From NCBI RefSeq assembly GCF_000722695.1, contig NZ_JPFU01000015.1, positions 124,001 to 188,000 on the forward strand: a DNA stretch of 64,000 nt, written 5' to 3'. The position numbers and the translations under genes are program-made. The notes under the pieces are model-generated. The model was not told the DNA's origin. It searched no databases and saw only the letters and a program-made list of their open reading frames with translations. Shown piece by piece: positions 1 to 7,884 of this stretch (position 1 is its first letter; the number at the start of each line of letters is the position of its first letter). Origin of the DNA: Streptococcus mitis. Lineage in GTDB: Bacteria; Bacillota; Bacilli; Lactobacillales; Streptococcaceae.

Positions 1-234
1 CGAACTCTTGAAATGCGCCATGACAAAGGGAGCCGTATAAGTCTCATCAATCTCCACTTCAGCCCCAACACGCTTGAAAATCTCACCCAGATAATTGGCG
101 ACTTCCTTGAGTCCAACCTGCTGGGCAAAGACTGATTTCTTAGAAATCAAAGTACGCAAAACCTCAAAATAATGCTGGACCACATGATCCTTTTCAAATT
201 TTTCAATCTGTTCTTGTTCGCTAGGAAAAACCAT
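1..234 (-). CDS. M20 family metallopeptidase, N-terminal part (runs off window)
   Basis: The reading frame starts at an ATG at 234 and continues past base 1, so only 78 N-terminal residues are visible (begins MVFPSEQEQIEKFEKDH). The segment fits the N-terminus of the M20 dipeptidase-like protein that follows metQ in pneumococcal genomes; the metal-binding residues lie outside the window. It lies downstream of metQ on the same strand with 96 bases between them, holding a hairpin that could lower read-through. The family hydrolyses peptides or acyl-amino acids with a two-metal centre. The assignment rests on sequence style and neighbourhood. Confidence 0.75.
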   Translation of the reverse strand, partial: MVFPSEQEQIEKFEKDHVVQHYFEVLRTLISKKSVFAQQVGLKEVANYLGEIFKRVGAEVEIDETYTAPFVMAHFKSS

Positions 235-294
235 ATTCTCTCTACCTTTCTATGAACTACTCTTCCTGACAATCCATGCTTTATACAAAAGCAA

Positions 295-319
295 GAGGTG
301 GAATTTTCTCTCCCACCTC
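295..319 (-). terminator. Hairpin between metQ and the M20 peptidase gene
   Basis: A 7-bp perfect stem (GAGGTGG/CCACCTC) with an 11-base loop, followed on the minus strand by TTGCTTTT. It could be a weak terminator or attenuator after metQ. Confidence 0.5.
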
Positions 320-330
320 CCTGTTTCTTA

Positions 331-1185
331 TTACCAAACTGGTTGATCCAAACCGTCTGATGTTTCTTCGATAACTTTTTTCACTTCATCTGTATGGTAA
401 GCTGCAACAACTTTCTTGATAGCATCAGCTTTTGGTGATGATTCCCAATCTTTTTTCGCAACGATGATGTTGTACCATTGTTTTGAGTTTTCATCAGCTT
501 GTTCTTTGAAAAGTGCTTTCTTGTAGTCCAATTTTGCTTCTGTAACGAAGGTATTGTTTACAACGGCAGCATCAACTGATGACAATGAACGAGCTGTTTG
601 GCTAGCGTCCAATTCAGTGATTTTCAAGTTCTTTGGATTTTCTTTGATGTTAGCAACTGTTGCAAGAGCAGTTCCTGAAACGTCCAATTTAATCAAGCCA
701 GCTGATTGAAGCAAGTAAAGCGCACGGCTTTCGTTTGTAGCATCGTTCGGTACAGCGATTTCTCCGTTCGCTGGGATATCTTCTACTTTAGTGTACTTGT
801 TGTCACTTCCATTCAAACCTGAGTAAAGGCGGATTGGAGAGATGTATGTATCTGCAATCGCTACAAGGTCTTTCCCGTTTTCTTTGTTCCAGTTGTTCAA
901 GAAGTTGTAGTGTTGGAAAGCGTTCAAATCTACTTCGCCATCAGCAGTTGCCTTGTTTGGTTGTGAGTAGTCTGTGAACTCTGTAAATTCCAAAGTGATA
1001 CCGTCTTTTTTAACCAATTCTTGGATTTTGTCCCAACGTTTTTCTTCAGAACCGCTACGGTTAACAGTTGCGATTTTGATAGTTGTTGCATTGTCTGCTT
1101 TCTTTTCTGAGTTTCCGCAAGCTGCAAGAGCCAAACCTGCGACTGTAGCAAGGGCTGCTACACCAAGCCATTTTTTAATTTTCAT
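331..1185 (-). CDS. metQ: MetQ/NlpA-family methionine-binding lipoprotein
   Basis: 284 residues. An N-terminal signal peptide ends in a lipobox (LALAAC, Cys about residue 23), so the mature protein is lipid-anchored outside the membrane. The body is an NlpA/lipoprotein-9 fold (TIKIATVNRSGSEEKRW near the start, NAFQHYNFLNNWN about residue 90). It should deliver methionine to a MetN/MetP ABC transporter whose genes would lie beyond the left edge after the peptidase. AAGGAG lies 7 bases before the ATG. A MET-box palindrome upstream points to control by a MetR/MtaR-type regulator. Confidence 0.92.
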   Translation of the reverse strand: MKIKKWLGVAALATVAGLALAACGNSEKKADNATTIKIATVNRSGSEEKRWDKIQELVKKDGITLEFTEFTDYSQPNKATADGEVDLNAFQHYNFLNNWNKENGKDLVAIADTYISPIRLYSGLNGSDNKYTKVEDIPANGEIAVPNDATNESRALYLLQSAGLIKLDVSGTALATVANIKENPKNLKITELDASQTARSLSSVDAAVVNNTFVTEAKLDYKKALFKEQADENSKQWYNIIVAKKDWESSPKADAIKKVVAAYHTDEVKKVIEETSDGLDQPVW

Positions 1186-1266
1186 GATTCTTTCTCCTTA
1201 AAAATAATACCGTACTAGTATCTCACAATTTGTTTGATTTCACAAATTGTTATTAGATAGTCAGAT

Positions 1267-1285
1267 ATATAGTTTAAAACTATAT
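1267..1285 (-). promoter_or_regulatory. MET-box operator upstream of metQ
   Basis: The sequence is a perfect palindrome, ATATAGTTT-A-AAACTATAT, matching the streptococcal MET-box (TATAGTTTnAAACTATA) described for LysR-type MetR/MtaR control of methionine genes. It lies about 80 bases upstream of the metQ start. A second inverted repeat, CAATTTGT/ACAAATTG (1226-1249), lies between it and the start codon and may form a leader hairpin. Confidence 0.8.
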
Positions 1286-1299
1286 GCCTAAAGACTTAG

Positions 1300-1331
1300 A
1301 AATCATCCACCTGATTCAGAATGGATGATTT
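1300..1331 (-). terminator. Terminator after amino-acid binding lipoprotein gene
   Basis: A 10-bp perfect stem (AAATCATCCA/TGGATGATTT) lies 8 bases past the stop at 1339. It separates this gene from metQ, which has its own MET-box. Confidence 0.7.
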
Positions 1332-1338
1332 CAAAAAA

Positions 1339-2202
<864 letters not shown>

Positions 2203-2272
2203 TTATCAGAAAAAAAGTAATTATGCCATTATATGATATTTATCTCTGTGATAGATTTTCTTTATAGCCTAT

Positions 2273-2596
2273 TTAAAATAGTAAACGTAGGACTGCAATC
2301 AAGACCACTCCAAAGAGAACCGTTCCGACTAGATTGCGGTAGCGAAAGGCTACCCAAGCTGTTGGAAATACTGCTAAGAAGTCCAGCCATTTGATTTGAG
2401 GAAGGTTGCCAACCTTGCCTGTCACTACGCTTGAAAGAATCAAGGCAAAGATAATCGAAACGGGCAAGAACTTCAAAAAACGCTCAACGATTGCAGGCAA
2501 ACCCTTATACTTGACCAAGATGAAGGGAATCATACGGGGAATCCAAGTCACCAAGCCAGAGAAAATAACTGCTAATAAAAGATACTTACTGACCAT
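2273..2596 (-). CDS. azlD: AzlD-type branched-chain amino-acid exporter small subunit
   Basis: 107 residues, almost all hydrophobic, with about four membrane segments and the AzlD-like motif TWIPRMIPFILV. The start overlaps the end of azlC by 11 bases, showing translational coupling. AzlC and AzlD together form a membrane exporter of branched-chain amino acids in characterised systems. Confidence 0.85.
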   Translation of the reverse strand: MVSKYLLLAVIFSGLVTWIPRMIPFILVKYKGLPAIVERFLKFLPVSIIFALILSSVVTGKVGNLPQIKWLDFLAVFPTAWVAFRYRNLVGTVLFGVVLIAVLRLLF

Positions 2597-3281
2597 CTAA
2601 AACCACCCCCATCGTACAACCAAGTAGCGTCGCAAACAGAACAGCTAGTGACTGAGACACCACTGTCAAGAGTAAAAAGAAGGACACCGCAACAACTGCT
2701 AGGATAATGAGCAGATTGCGGATAGGAATCCGTCTTTGCATAATCTGGAATTGCGAAGCAAAAATGCCGATGAACATCCCAACTAGGGCAAAATCTAAAC
2801 CAAAGGTTTCTGGATTTGGCAGCAGGCCACCCAGAGCCGTTCCGACTACTGTTCCCACAAACCAAGCCACATAGCTGTTAAGATTGTTTCCGTGCATCCA
2901 CATAGGATTGACCTTGTCTGCATGGGCCAATTCACCCATCAAAACACCATAAGTCTCATCCGTCAAGATACTAGACATACCAATATTTTGCCAGAGACTG
3001 GTATGACGGAAATAAGTCGATGCATGTAAACTCAACAAAAAGAGACGCAAATTAATCAAAAAGACCGTCATAGCAATGGCTACTACAGGTGCTTGGACCG
3101 CAATCAAGGCTAACATGGCAAACTGGGCGCTCCCAGCATAAACAAAGAGGCTCATCAAGCCCATCTCAACAGGTGTCACATAGGGCGCACCAATAATCCC
3201 ACAGGCCAGTCCGATACTGACATAACCAAGAGCCGTTGGCATGGCTGCCTGCGCCCCCTCCCAAAATCCTTTTTCTTTCAT
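2586..3281 (-). CDS. azlC: AzlC family branched-chain amino-acid exporter large subunit
   Basis: 231 residues from the ATG at 3281. An in-frame ATG at 3293 has no ribosome site, whereas AGGAG lies directly before 3281 and overlaps the longer version's codons; the spacing is short, so 3293 is not excluded. Several membrane helices are visible, with the family motif ALGYVSIGLACGIIGA near the N-terminus and ILTDETYGVLMGE mid-protein. It forms a pair with the overlapping azlD. Confidence 0.87.
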   Translation of the reverse strand: MKEKGFWEGAQAAMPTALGYVSIGLACGIIGAPYVTPVEMGLMSLFVYAGSAQFAMLALIAVQAPVVAIAMTVFLINLRLFLLSLHASTYFRHTSLWQNIGMSSILTDETYGVLMGELAHADKVNPMWMHGNNLNSYVAWFVGTVVGTALGGLLPNPETFGLDFALVGMFIGIFASQFQIMQRRIPIRNLLIILAVVAVSFFLLLTVVSQSLAVLFATLLGCTMGVVLDGQ

Positions 3282-3395
3282 CTTTCTCCTCATATTGTCT
3301 TAATAAATGGGCTGAAAAGGCTCCAGCCACAGCATGGACTATTATAACACATTCAGGAAAGAGAAAAAAGTCTGCTGATTTTGACCATCATAAAA

Positions 3396-3413
3396 AGACT
3401 GGCAATCCAGTCT
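3396..3413 (-). terminator. Terminator after MFS gene
   Basis: A 7-bp stem (AGACTGG/CCAGTCT) with a 4-base loop and TTTTTA after it on the minus strand, 27 bases beyond the MFS stop. Confidence 0.75.
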
Positions 3414-3439
3414 CAAACATATATTATACAAATTCTCCG

Positions 3440-4666
3440 CTAAACACTTTCACGGATATTTAGGAGCATGGCAAAGGCAACTAGAAGAAATAGCAATAAA
3501 ACAAAGCTAACTGCCAGAGTTCCAAAGCTAGTAGCAATGGTTACCAAAGCTATTGTAAATAAGCTAGGTAAAACAACCGTAATGGCGCCGATAGAGGATT
3601 GAACTGCTCCCATTGACTCCTCAGGTATTTGTTTAAAAACGAGTTCCTGTAATCGAGGAGATAGAACACCTGCGAAAAAGGCATCTAAGGCACTAAAGAT
3701 AAGAATCCAGTCAAAACGAACTGTGCCAAATCCTACTAGAAGAAACAACTGGATGACAAGCGAGGCATATAGAGCTGTTTTTATAGAAATCATATTTTTC
3801 AGATAGCCACTCACAAGACTTCCGACAATAAGGGCTGCTAATTCAAGAGTGGATAACAAGGCAAGAGATTGACCTGTTTGTAAATTCAAAAAGGGTTGAT
3901 TCCTCAAAAACAGAGTAGAGACAGGAACTGTAACATTTATCACTGCTTGACTAATAGAGATAATAAACAAAACCAAGAGTACCTGATTCATATTCCATAT
4001 CAATTTCGATGATTGGAGCAAATGCTGGCAAAAGGATTTTACAGAGAGTCCTTCTTGATAGCTAATCGTTTTTTCTACTTTCAAGAGGTCATTTTTTATG
4101 AAGAGGATACCTAAAAATGCGATTAAAAAGGTAAGAGCGTTCAGCAAGGAAATAAACTGGATGGATAGAATACCTAGTAAGATCCCTCCTAGAATATTAC
4201 TGATTGTTTTCACTAAACTAACAGTTGATTGTTTAAACCCAATAGCTTCTGCTAGATGGTCTTGCCCAATAATTCTAATGAAAATCGGAGTGAGCATGGC
4301 GCCTGAAAAATAACTCAATGTGTCAGACAAGAGGTTAATCAGACAAATAAAGGTTACTGGCAACAAGGAGAAAGACTGCCCTGAAAGCGACAGGGACACT
4401 ATAGAGTAAAGCAAAAATTTTGCAAAACTAATGACTGTGTATTTCAAGACACGATGATGTTGAAAATCCGCCAAAACTCCCAGAAAGATTTGTAGAACTT
4501 GGGGAAGGGTTTCTGAAATCGTGATGAGTAAAATCGCCAAAGGGGCAAAAGAGGCATCTGCCACATAATTCAAAAAAGCCAGATAAAAAATCGTATCCCC
4601 AACCGTTGAAATCCATTGGTTGATAGTTAATTGCCTAAAATCTCTATTTTGAAGAAATACTTTCAT
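3440..4666 (-). CDS. MFS transporter (macrolide-efflux/MefA-like subfamily)
   Basis: 408 residues with about 12 hydrophobic segments. The N-terminus (FLQNRDFRQLTINQWISTVGDTIF) has the layout of drug-efflux MFS proteins related to MefA. I chose the ATG at 4666, which lies 5 bases after AAGGAG; a GTG one codon upstream would be too close to the ribosome site. It has its own terminator. The substrate is unknown, and drug export is only a family-level guess. Confidence 0.82.
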   Translation of the reverse strand: MKVFLQNRDFRQLTINQWISTVGDTIFYLAFLNYVADASFAPLAILLITISETLPQVLQIFLGVLADFQHHRVLKYTVISFAKFLLYSIVSLSLSGQSFSLLPVTFICLINLLSDTLSYFSGAMLTPIFIRIIGQDHLAEAIGFKQSTVSLVKTISNILGGILLGILSIQFISLLNALTFLIAFLGILFIKNDLLKVEKTISYQEGLSVKSFCQHLLQSSKLIWNMNQVLLVLFIISISQAVINVTVPVSTLFLRNQPFLNLQTGQSLALLSTLELAALIVGSLVSGYLKNMISIKTALYASLVIQLFLLVGFGTVRFDWILIFSALDAFFAGVLSPRLQELVFKQIPEESMGAVQSSIGAITVVLPSLFTIALVTIATSFGTLAVSFVLLLFLLVAFAMLLNIRESV

Positions 4667-4700
4667 CACAACTCCTTTTTAAGTTCCAGTGTATAGAAAA

Positions 4701-4734
4701 CAAGACTTGGTTTGGCATTGAAATCCAAGTCTTG
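4701..4734 (-). terminator. Terminator after bacteriocin immunity gene
   Basis: A perfect 10-bp stem (CAAGACTTGG/CCAAGTCTTG) with a 14-base loop and TTTTC after it on the minus strand. On the plus strand it is also followed by a T-rich run. Confidence 0.7.
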
Positions 4735-4799
4735 CTTATATTCTTTTTCTTTTTAGATTCATCCATTATACAACTATTAATACCGTATTTTATAATGAA

Positions 4800-5084
4800 T
4801 CATATTTTAAAAATACCAGACCACACTATTCCCTGCTTGTATTTAGCTTCTTTCTTTTGGACAAATTTTGCTAAATCCAACAATTCTGTCGGCGGTTCAC
4901 CTTTAAAACTCAACAATTCTTTAGAGACGGCAAATGAGAGACGTACAGCTAGCAAATCTTCATTACTACTAGAAAACTGTTTTGCTGTTTCCAGCAATTG
5001 CTTCCTAAAGTCTTCCGTCAAGCTAATTTCTTTATTATTGTACAGGGAATGAATTAAAATTTGTAACTGACTTTGTTTTTCCAT
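4800..5084 (-). CDS. Bacteriocin immunity protein (EntA_Immun-like)
   Basis: 94 residues, mostly helical, without a signal peptide or membrane segment. Size and pattern (DLLAVRLSFAVSKELLSF, then TELLDLAKFVQKKEAKY) fit the four-helix immunity proteins of class II bacteriocins, which act inside the producing cell. GAGG precedes the ATG with a 6-base gap. It lies directly after a peptide remnant and in line with the leftward side of the first SHP-type promoter region, the place vp1 occupies in the second copy. The partner bacteriocin seems lost. Confidence 0.72.
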   Translation of the reverse strand: MEKQSQLQILIHSLYNNKEISLTEDFRKQLLETAKQFSSSNEDLLAVRLSFAVSKELLSFKGEPPTELLDLAKFVQKKEAKYKQGIVWSGIFKI

Positions 5085-5097
5085 CGTTTACCTCATC

Positions 5098-5199
5098 TTA
5101 TCTAGGACGCCAAGTTTCACTTTTAGTCCAGCCATTTACAGTATGCTCATAATTAAGCATATACTGTACGAATTCCCATCTATAAACCACTTCTGCAAC
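5098..5199 (-). pseudogene. C-terminal remnant of a small peptide gene
   Basis: An open frame of 33 residues with no start codon at its beginning (VAEVVYRWEFVQYML, ending SETWRPR) is bounded upstream by an in-frame TAA at 5200-5202. It ends 14 bases before the immunity gene. AEVVY recalls the leader end of double-glycine peptides such as the nearby VP1-like peptide (ELETVYGG), but the glycines and leader are missing. I infer the tail of a lost bacteriocin-like gene joined to the duplicated promoter region. Confidence 0.35.
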
Positions 5200-5280
5200 T
5201 TAGGATTTGCTTGAAGTGCTTTACAAAGATAGTATAACATAGAAATTAGCTTATTTTAGAAAATCGTATATTTGATATTT

Positions 5281-5340
5281 TTTCTTATAGAAATTTCAGA
5301 TTTGCGATTTTATTAGATTTGATTATTTCACTGGTATAAT
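5281..5340 (+). promoter_or_regulatory. Promoter and putative Rgg site of shp copy 1
   Basis: An inverted repeat TTTCTTATAGAAA (5281-5293) lies about 42 bases upstream of an extended -10, TGGTATAAT (TATAAT 5335-5340), with no good -35 box. This is typical of an activator-dependent promoter. The same arrangement occurs at 6759-6818. Confidence 0.55.
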
Positions 5341-5371
5341 AAAGTTATTACTAATGAGGAGTGGAGAAACT

Positions 5372-5449
5372 ATGAAAAAACAAATTTTAACATTATTGAC
5401 AGCCGTTGCTGATATTATTATCATTTTGCCATTTCTAACTAATCGATAA
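5372..5449 (+). CDS. SHP-type short hydrophobic pheromone precursor, copy 1
   Basis: 25 residues: begins MKKQILTLLTAVAD, then an isoleucine-rich stretch, ending PFLTNR. A basic start, hydrophobic middle and short C-terminal signal fit SHP pheromone precursors, which are exported, trimmed and re-imported to bind Rgg. PFLTN resembles the end of the pneumococcal SHP144 family. AGGAG lies upstream. It differs from copy 2 in its last residue (Arg instead of Gln), and its 3' end overlaps only an rgg fragment. Confidence 0.72.
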   Translation: MKKQILTLLTAVADIIIILPFLTNR

Positions 5450-5654
5450 GCTCTTTGTATTGCTGCAAACGCAATTCAAAAAGGGCTATCAATTGTGGAT
5501 TTTCTAATACTTGCAGAGATTGGATAAAGTGTTCAATCTCTTTTTGATTGCTTCCCTTAGTTTGAAGGAAAACACTCATTTTCTTTAAAAATTGCCATAA
5601 TACTTTTTCAAAAACATCATACGGGCGCAGCATACTCTCCAACTCGGCTTCAAA
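5439..5654 (-). pseudogene. 3' fragment of rgg regulator gene (duplicate)
   Basis: About 72 codons matching the C-terminal quarter of the intact Rgg at 6918-7781 (ELESMLRPYDVFEKVLWQFL onward to KELID). Homology ends at 5654 and no DNA-binding domain precedes it, so it cannot act as a regulator. It is part of the 467-bp duplication. Confidence 0.88.
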
Positions 5655-5727
5655 TGAAAGTTTCCTCATAGTAATGCAAAACTTTTTACCAAAATCAAAT
5701 ACTCCGAAATTTTCATCTCTTTAAATT

Positions 5728-6396
5728 CTAGTGCAATAACATAAGAATCTGACCAATACCATTGTAGACTATATGCAGTCCAATAGGCCAATAAATGGAC
5801 TTTGTTGCTCTAAACAAGACTGCAAATATGAGACCGCCACCCATATATACAAAAAAGTCTGTTAAGACCCAACCATGGCCGCTAATGTGTAAGATTCCAA
5901 ATAATATAGCCGAACCAAGTACATCCAGTCCCCATTTCTTCCCTTTCTCCAGAACTGTCATCACCAATCCCCGATACATGATTTCTTCAAAAATAGGAGC
6001 CAGTACTACAGGGTAGAGAAAGAACATCAAAAATGCCGTAGCTCCTGTAAAAGTAGGAGCGTAATGTTGATAAGAAATTGCATTTCTAGTAGGTGGAAAA
6101 AGAGAAAAGGTAACTCTGTTCCAAAGGAACAACAAAAGAAAAGCTAAGACACAATAAAACAAATAGGTCCAGCGAAACTTCTTACTGTTGATTTTCTGCC
6201 ATTTTCCTGACTTAACCATAGTAAAAAAAGCAATAAAAACGACAAGAAAATGCAACATCATATCCGACAAATAATAGCCAAAGTCAGATAGACCAAGAGC
6301 AAAGTCGCTAGATAAAACCAGACCACTAAGATACTGGTAAGCAATGACGAGTAGGATTACTATAAAAAAGTAGTATCTTGAAGTTATCTTTCCCAT
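5728..6396 (-). CDS. CPBP (CAAX/Abi) family membrane protease of the vp1 locus
   Basis: 222 residues from the ATG at 6396, chosen because AGGAG lies 7 bases before it; an extension to 6450 has no ribosome site and runs across the gap after vp1. Several membrane helices are visible. The motifs FEEIMYRG (EExxxR) and FGILHISGH supply the conserved Glu/Arg and His residues of CPBP intramembrane proteases. In bacteriocin loci such proteins give immunity or process peptides. It begins 66 bases after vp1 on the same strand. Confidence 0.85.
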   Translation of the reverse strand: MGKITSRYYFFIVILLVIAYQYLSGLVLSSDFALGLSDFGYYLSDMMLHFLVVFIAFFTMVKSGKWQKINSKKFRWTYLFYCVLAFLLLFLWNRVTFSLFPPTRNAISYQHYAPTFTGATAFLMFFLYPVVLAPIFEEIMYRGLVMTVLEKGKKWGLDVLGSAILFGILHISGHGWVLTDFFVYMGGGLIFAVLFRATKSIYWPIGLHIVYNGIGQILMLLH

Positions 6397-6462
6397 TTTA
6401 TTTTCTCCTATATATGAAATAAAGATAGCCCCTACCCAAGAAAAAGGCAAGGGCTTTAAACA

Positions 6463-6630
6463 TCAATAACGACGTCTAGTCTCAGGAGCTGGAGGAGCAA
6501 AGTTAAAGTAGTTTTGCCATAGACCGCCCATTCCACCAGATTCCAATGGAGGATATGCCCTTCCTCCATAAACTGTCTCCAACTCAGCTTCTGTCAATTC
6601 CATTGTTTCTGCAAATTGTAAATTTAACAT
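6463..6630 (-). CDS. vp1: VP1-like double-glycine secreted peptide
   Basis: 55 residues. The leader MLNLQFAETMELTEAELE is followed by TVYGG, a double-glycine cleavage site, giving a 32-residue mature peptide rich in Gly, Pro and aromatic residues and ending TRRRY. GAAGGAG precedes the ATG. This leader and the position beside Rgg/SHP match the pneumococcal VP1 locus controlled by Rgg144/SHP144. Export would need a C39-peptidase ABC transporter, which is not intact in this window. It is transcribed divergently from shp copy 2. Confidence 0.8.
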   Translation of the reverse strand: MLNLQFAETMELTEAELETVYGGRAYPPLESGGMGGLWQNYFNFAPPAPETRRRY

Positions 6631-6708
6631 CTTTTATACTCCTTCAATTGTTTTTGCTTGTAAAGCACTTCTACGACCTAGGATTTGCTTTAAGTACTTT
6701 ACAAGGAC

Positions 6709-6714
6709 AGTATA
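6709..6714 (-). promoter_or_regulatory. Putative -10 box of vp1
   Basis: TATACT on the minus strand, preceded by TGT, about 80 bases upstream of vp1. There is no good -35, in keeping with Rgg-dependent activation. The element is inferred from position. Confidence 0.4.
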
Positions 6715-6758
6715 ACACGAAAATTGGCTTATTTTAAAAAATCGCATATTTGATATTT

Positions 6759-6818
6759 TTTCTTATAGAAATTTCAGATTTGCGATTTTAGTAGATTTGA
6801 TTATTTCACTGGTATAAT
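6759..6818 (+). promoter_or_regulatory. Promoter and putative Rgg site of shp copy 2
   Basis: An inverted repeat TTTCTTATAGAAA (6759-6771) lies upstream of an extended -10 TGGTATAAT (TATAAT 6813-6818), in the divergent region between vp1 and shp. It is conserved in both duplicate copies. Confidence 0.55.
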
Positions 6819-6850
6819 CAAGTTATTACTAATTAAGGAGTGGAGCAACT

Positions 6851-6928
6851 ATGAAAAAACAAATTTTAACATTATTGACAGCCGTTGCTGATATTATTAT
6901 CATTTTGCCATTTCTAACTAATCAATAA
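6851..6928 (+). CDS. SHP-type short hydrophobic pheromone precursor, copy 2
   Basis: 25 residues, identical to copy 1 except that it ends PFLTNQ. AAGGAG precedes the ATG. The last 11 bases overlap the 3' end of the convergent rgg, a layout typical of SHP/Rgg pairs. The likely mature peptide is the C-terminal 8 to 12 residues starting near Asp14. Its receptor should be the Rgg at 6918-7781. Confidence 0.8.
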   Translation: MKKQILTLLTAVADIIIILPFLTNQ

Positions 6929-7781
6929 GTTCTTTGAATTGCTGCAAACGCAATTCAAAAAGGGCTATCAATTGTGGATTTTCTAATACTTGCAGAGATT
7001 GGATAAAGTGTTCAATCTCTTTTTGATTGCTTCCCTTAGTTTGAAGGAAAACACTCATTTTCTTTAAAAATTGCCATAATACTTTTTCAAAAACATCATA
7101 CGGACGTAGCATGCTCTTCAACTCGGCTTCAAAGATTGGGATGTAGGAGAAAAGCTTGCGCTCCATGAGTTCTGATAAGATATTTAAGAGCCCTTGCTTC
7201 ATATACAACCGATTGTGTACTAACTCTTTAAATTCCTTAGATTTCTCAATTAAAGCGGTTGATAAAAATATCAAATCTTGATTGCTCAAGAAGGGCATGG
7301 TATTGCAAAAGAGATAGAGTTCAAACCAGGTCCAAGACTCAATAGCATAGAGATAGATAGTCAAAAACTCGCTATCTTCTTTTACCAATGGATAGTTCTT
7401 ATCTAAGGAATGGAGTGCGTTTTTAATTACAATAGCATTCAAACGACGATAGGTCTGCGCCATCTGTTCTTGTTCGACTTCCTCCAACAGTTGCTCTAAA
7501 CCAGCAATATCTTGATGGGCAAAGCAATCCACAACCCTTCTACCAATTCGCATATGTGGAGATTCTTGATAGTTGTTAAGCTTGTGCCCAAATTCATCGA
7601 AATTCATATTGATCCCTTGAATAGCTAGGATTATCTTGTCCGCAGATAGCATAGACTGTCCTAGTTCAAACTTGGATAGCTGAGAGGCTGTTAGCCCAGC
7701 ACAAGCCACATCTGACTGTTTTAGCTTTCTAGCCAAGCGCAATTCCTTGTAAAATTCTCCCAATTCCATTCTCTCAATCAT
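6918..7781 (-). CDS. rgg: Rgg/MutR family pheromone-responsive regulator
   Basis: 287 residues. An N-terminal XRE helix-turn-helix (LRLARKLKQSDVACAGLTAS, SQLSKFELGQS, about residues 12-45) is followed by a long helical-repeat domain that binds peptide in this family. It is convergent with shp and beside vp1, matching the pneumococcal Rgg144 arrangement. It should activate the shp and vp1 promoters when SHP is imported by an oligopeptide permease. Its last quarter is duplicated at 5439-5654. Confidence 0.88.
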   Translation of the reverse strand: MIERMELGEFYKELRLARKLKQSDVACAGLTASQLSKFELGQSMLSADKIILAIQGINMNFDEFGHKLNNYQESPHMRIGRRVVDCFAHQDIAGLEQLLEEVEQEQMAQTYRRLNAIVIKNALHSLDKNYPLVKEDSEFLTIYLYAIESWTWFELYLFCNTMPFLSNQDLIFLSTALIEKSKEFKELVHNRLYMKQGLLNILSELMERKLFSYIPIFEAELKSMLRPYDVFEKVLWQFLKKMSVFLQTKGSNQKEIEHFIQSLQVLENPQLIALFELRLQQFKELID

Positions 7782-7863
7782 CTTACCACCTCCTATTCTT
7801 CATATATTATATCATTATTTCTACAGTTTTGTCAAAATATTCTGACATTTTAGCGAGTGAAAA

Positions 7864-7882
7864 AGCCAGCCCTAAGCTGACT
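7864..7882 (-). terminator. Terminator after tsaD
   Basis: A 7-bp stem including one G-T pair (AGCCAGC/GCTGACT), 5-base loop, with TTTTTC following on the minus strand, just past the tsaD stop. Confidence 0.65.
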
Positions 7883-7884
7883 CT

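Larger units (their letters stand above)
5188..5654. repeat. Left copy of 467-bp direct duplication (SHP promoter, shp, rgg 3' end)
   Basis: Nearly identical to 6666-7133 in the same orientation; the offset is 1478-1479 because of a one-base indel just before shp. It contains the divergent promoter region, a complete shp gene and the last quarter of rgg. The copies bracket the CPBP/vp1 module. Confidence 0.9.
6666..7133. repeat. Right copy of 467-bp direct duplication
   Basis: Matches 5188-5654. This copy is embedded in the intact locus. Its left end carries an 11-bp near-inverted repeat (GTAAAGCACTT/AAGTACTTTAC, about 6660-6702) of which the other copy keeps only the right arm. Confidence 0.9.
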
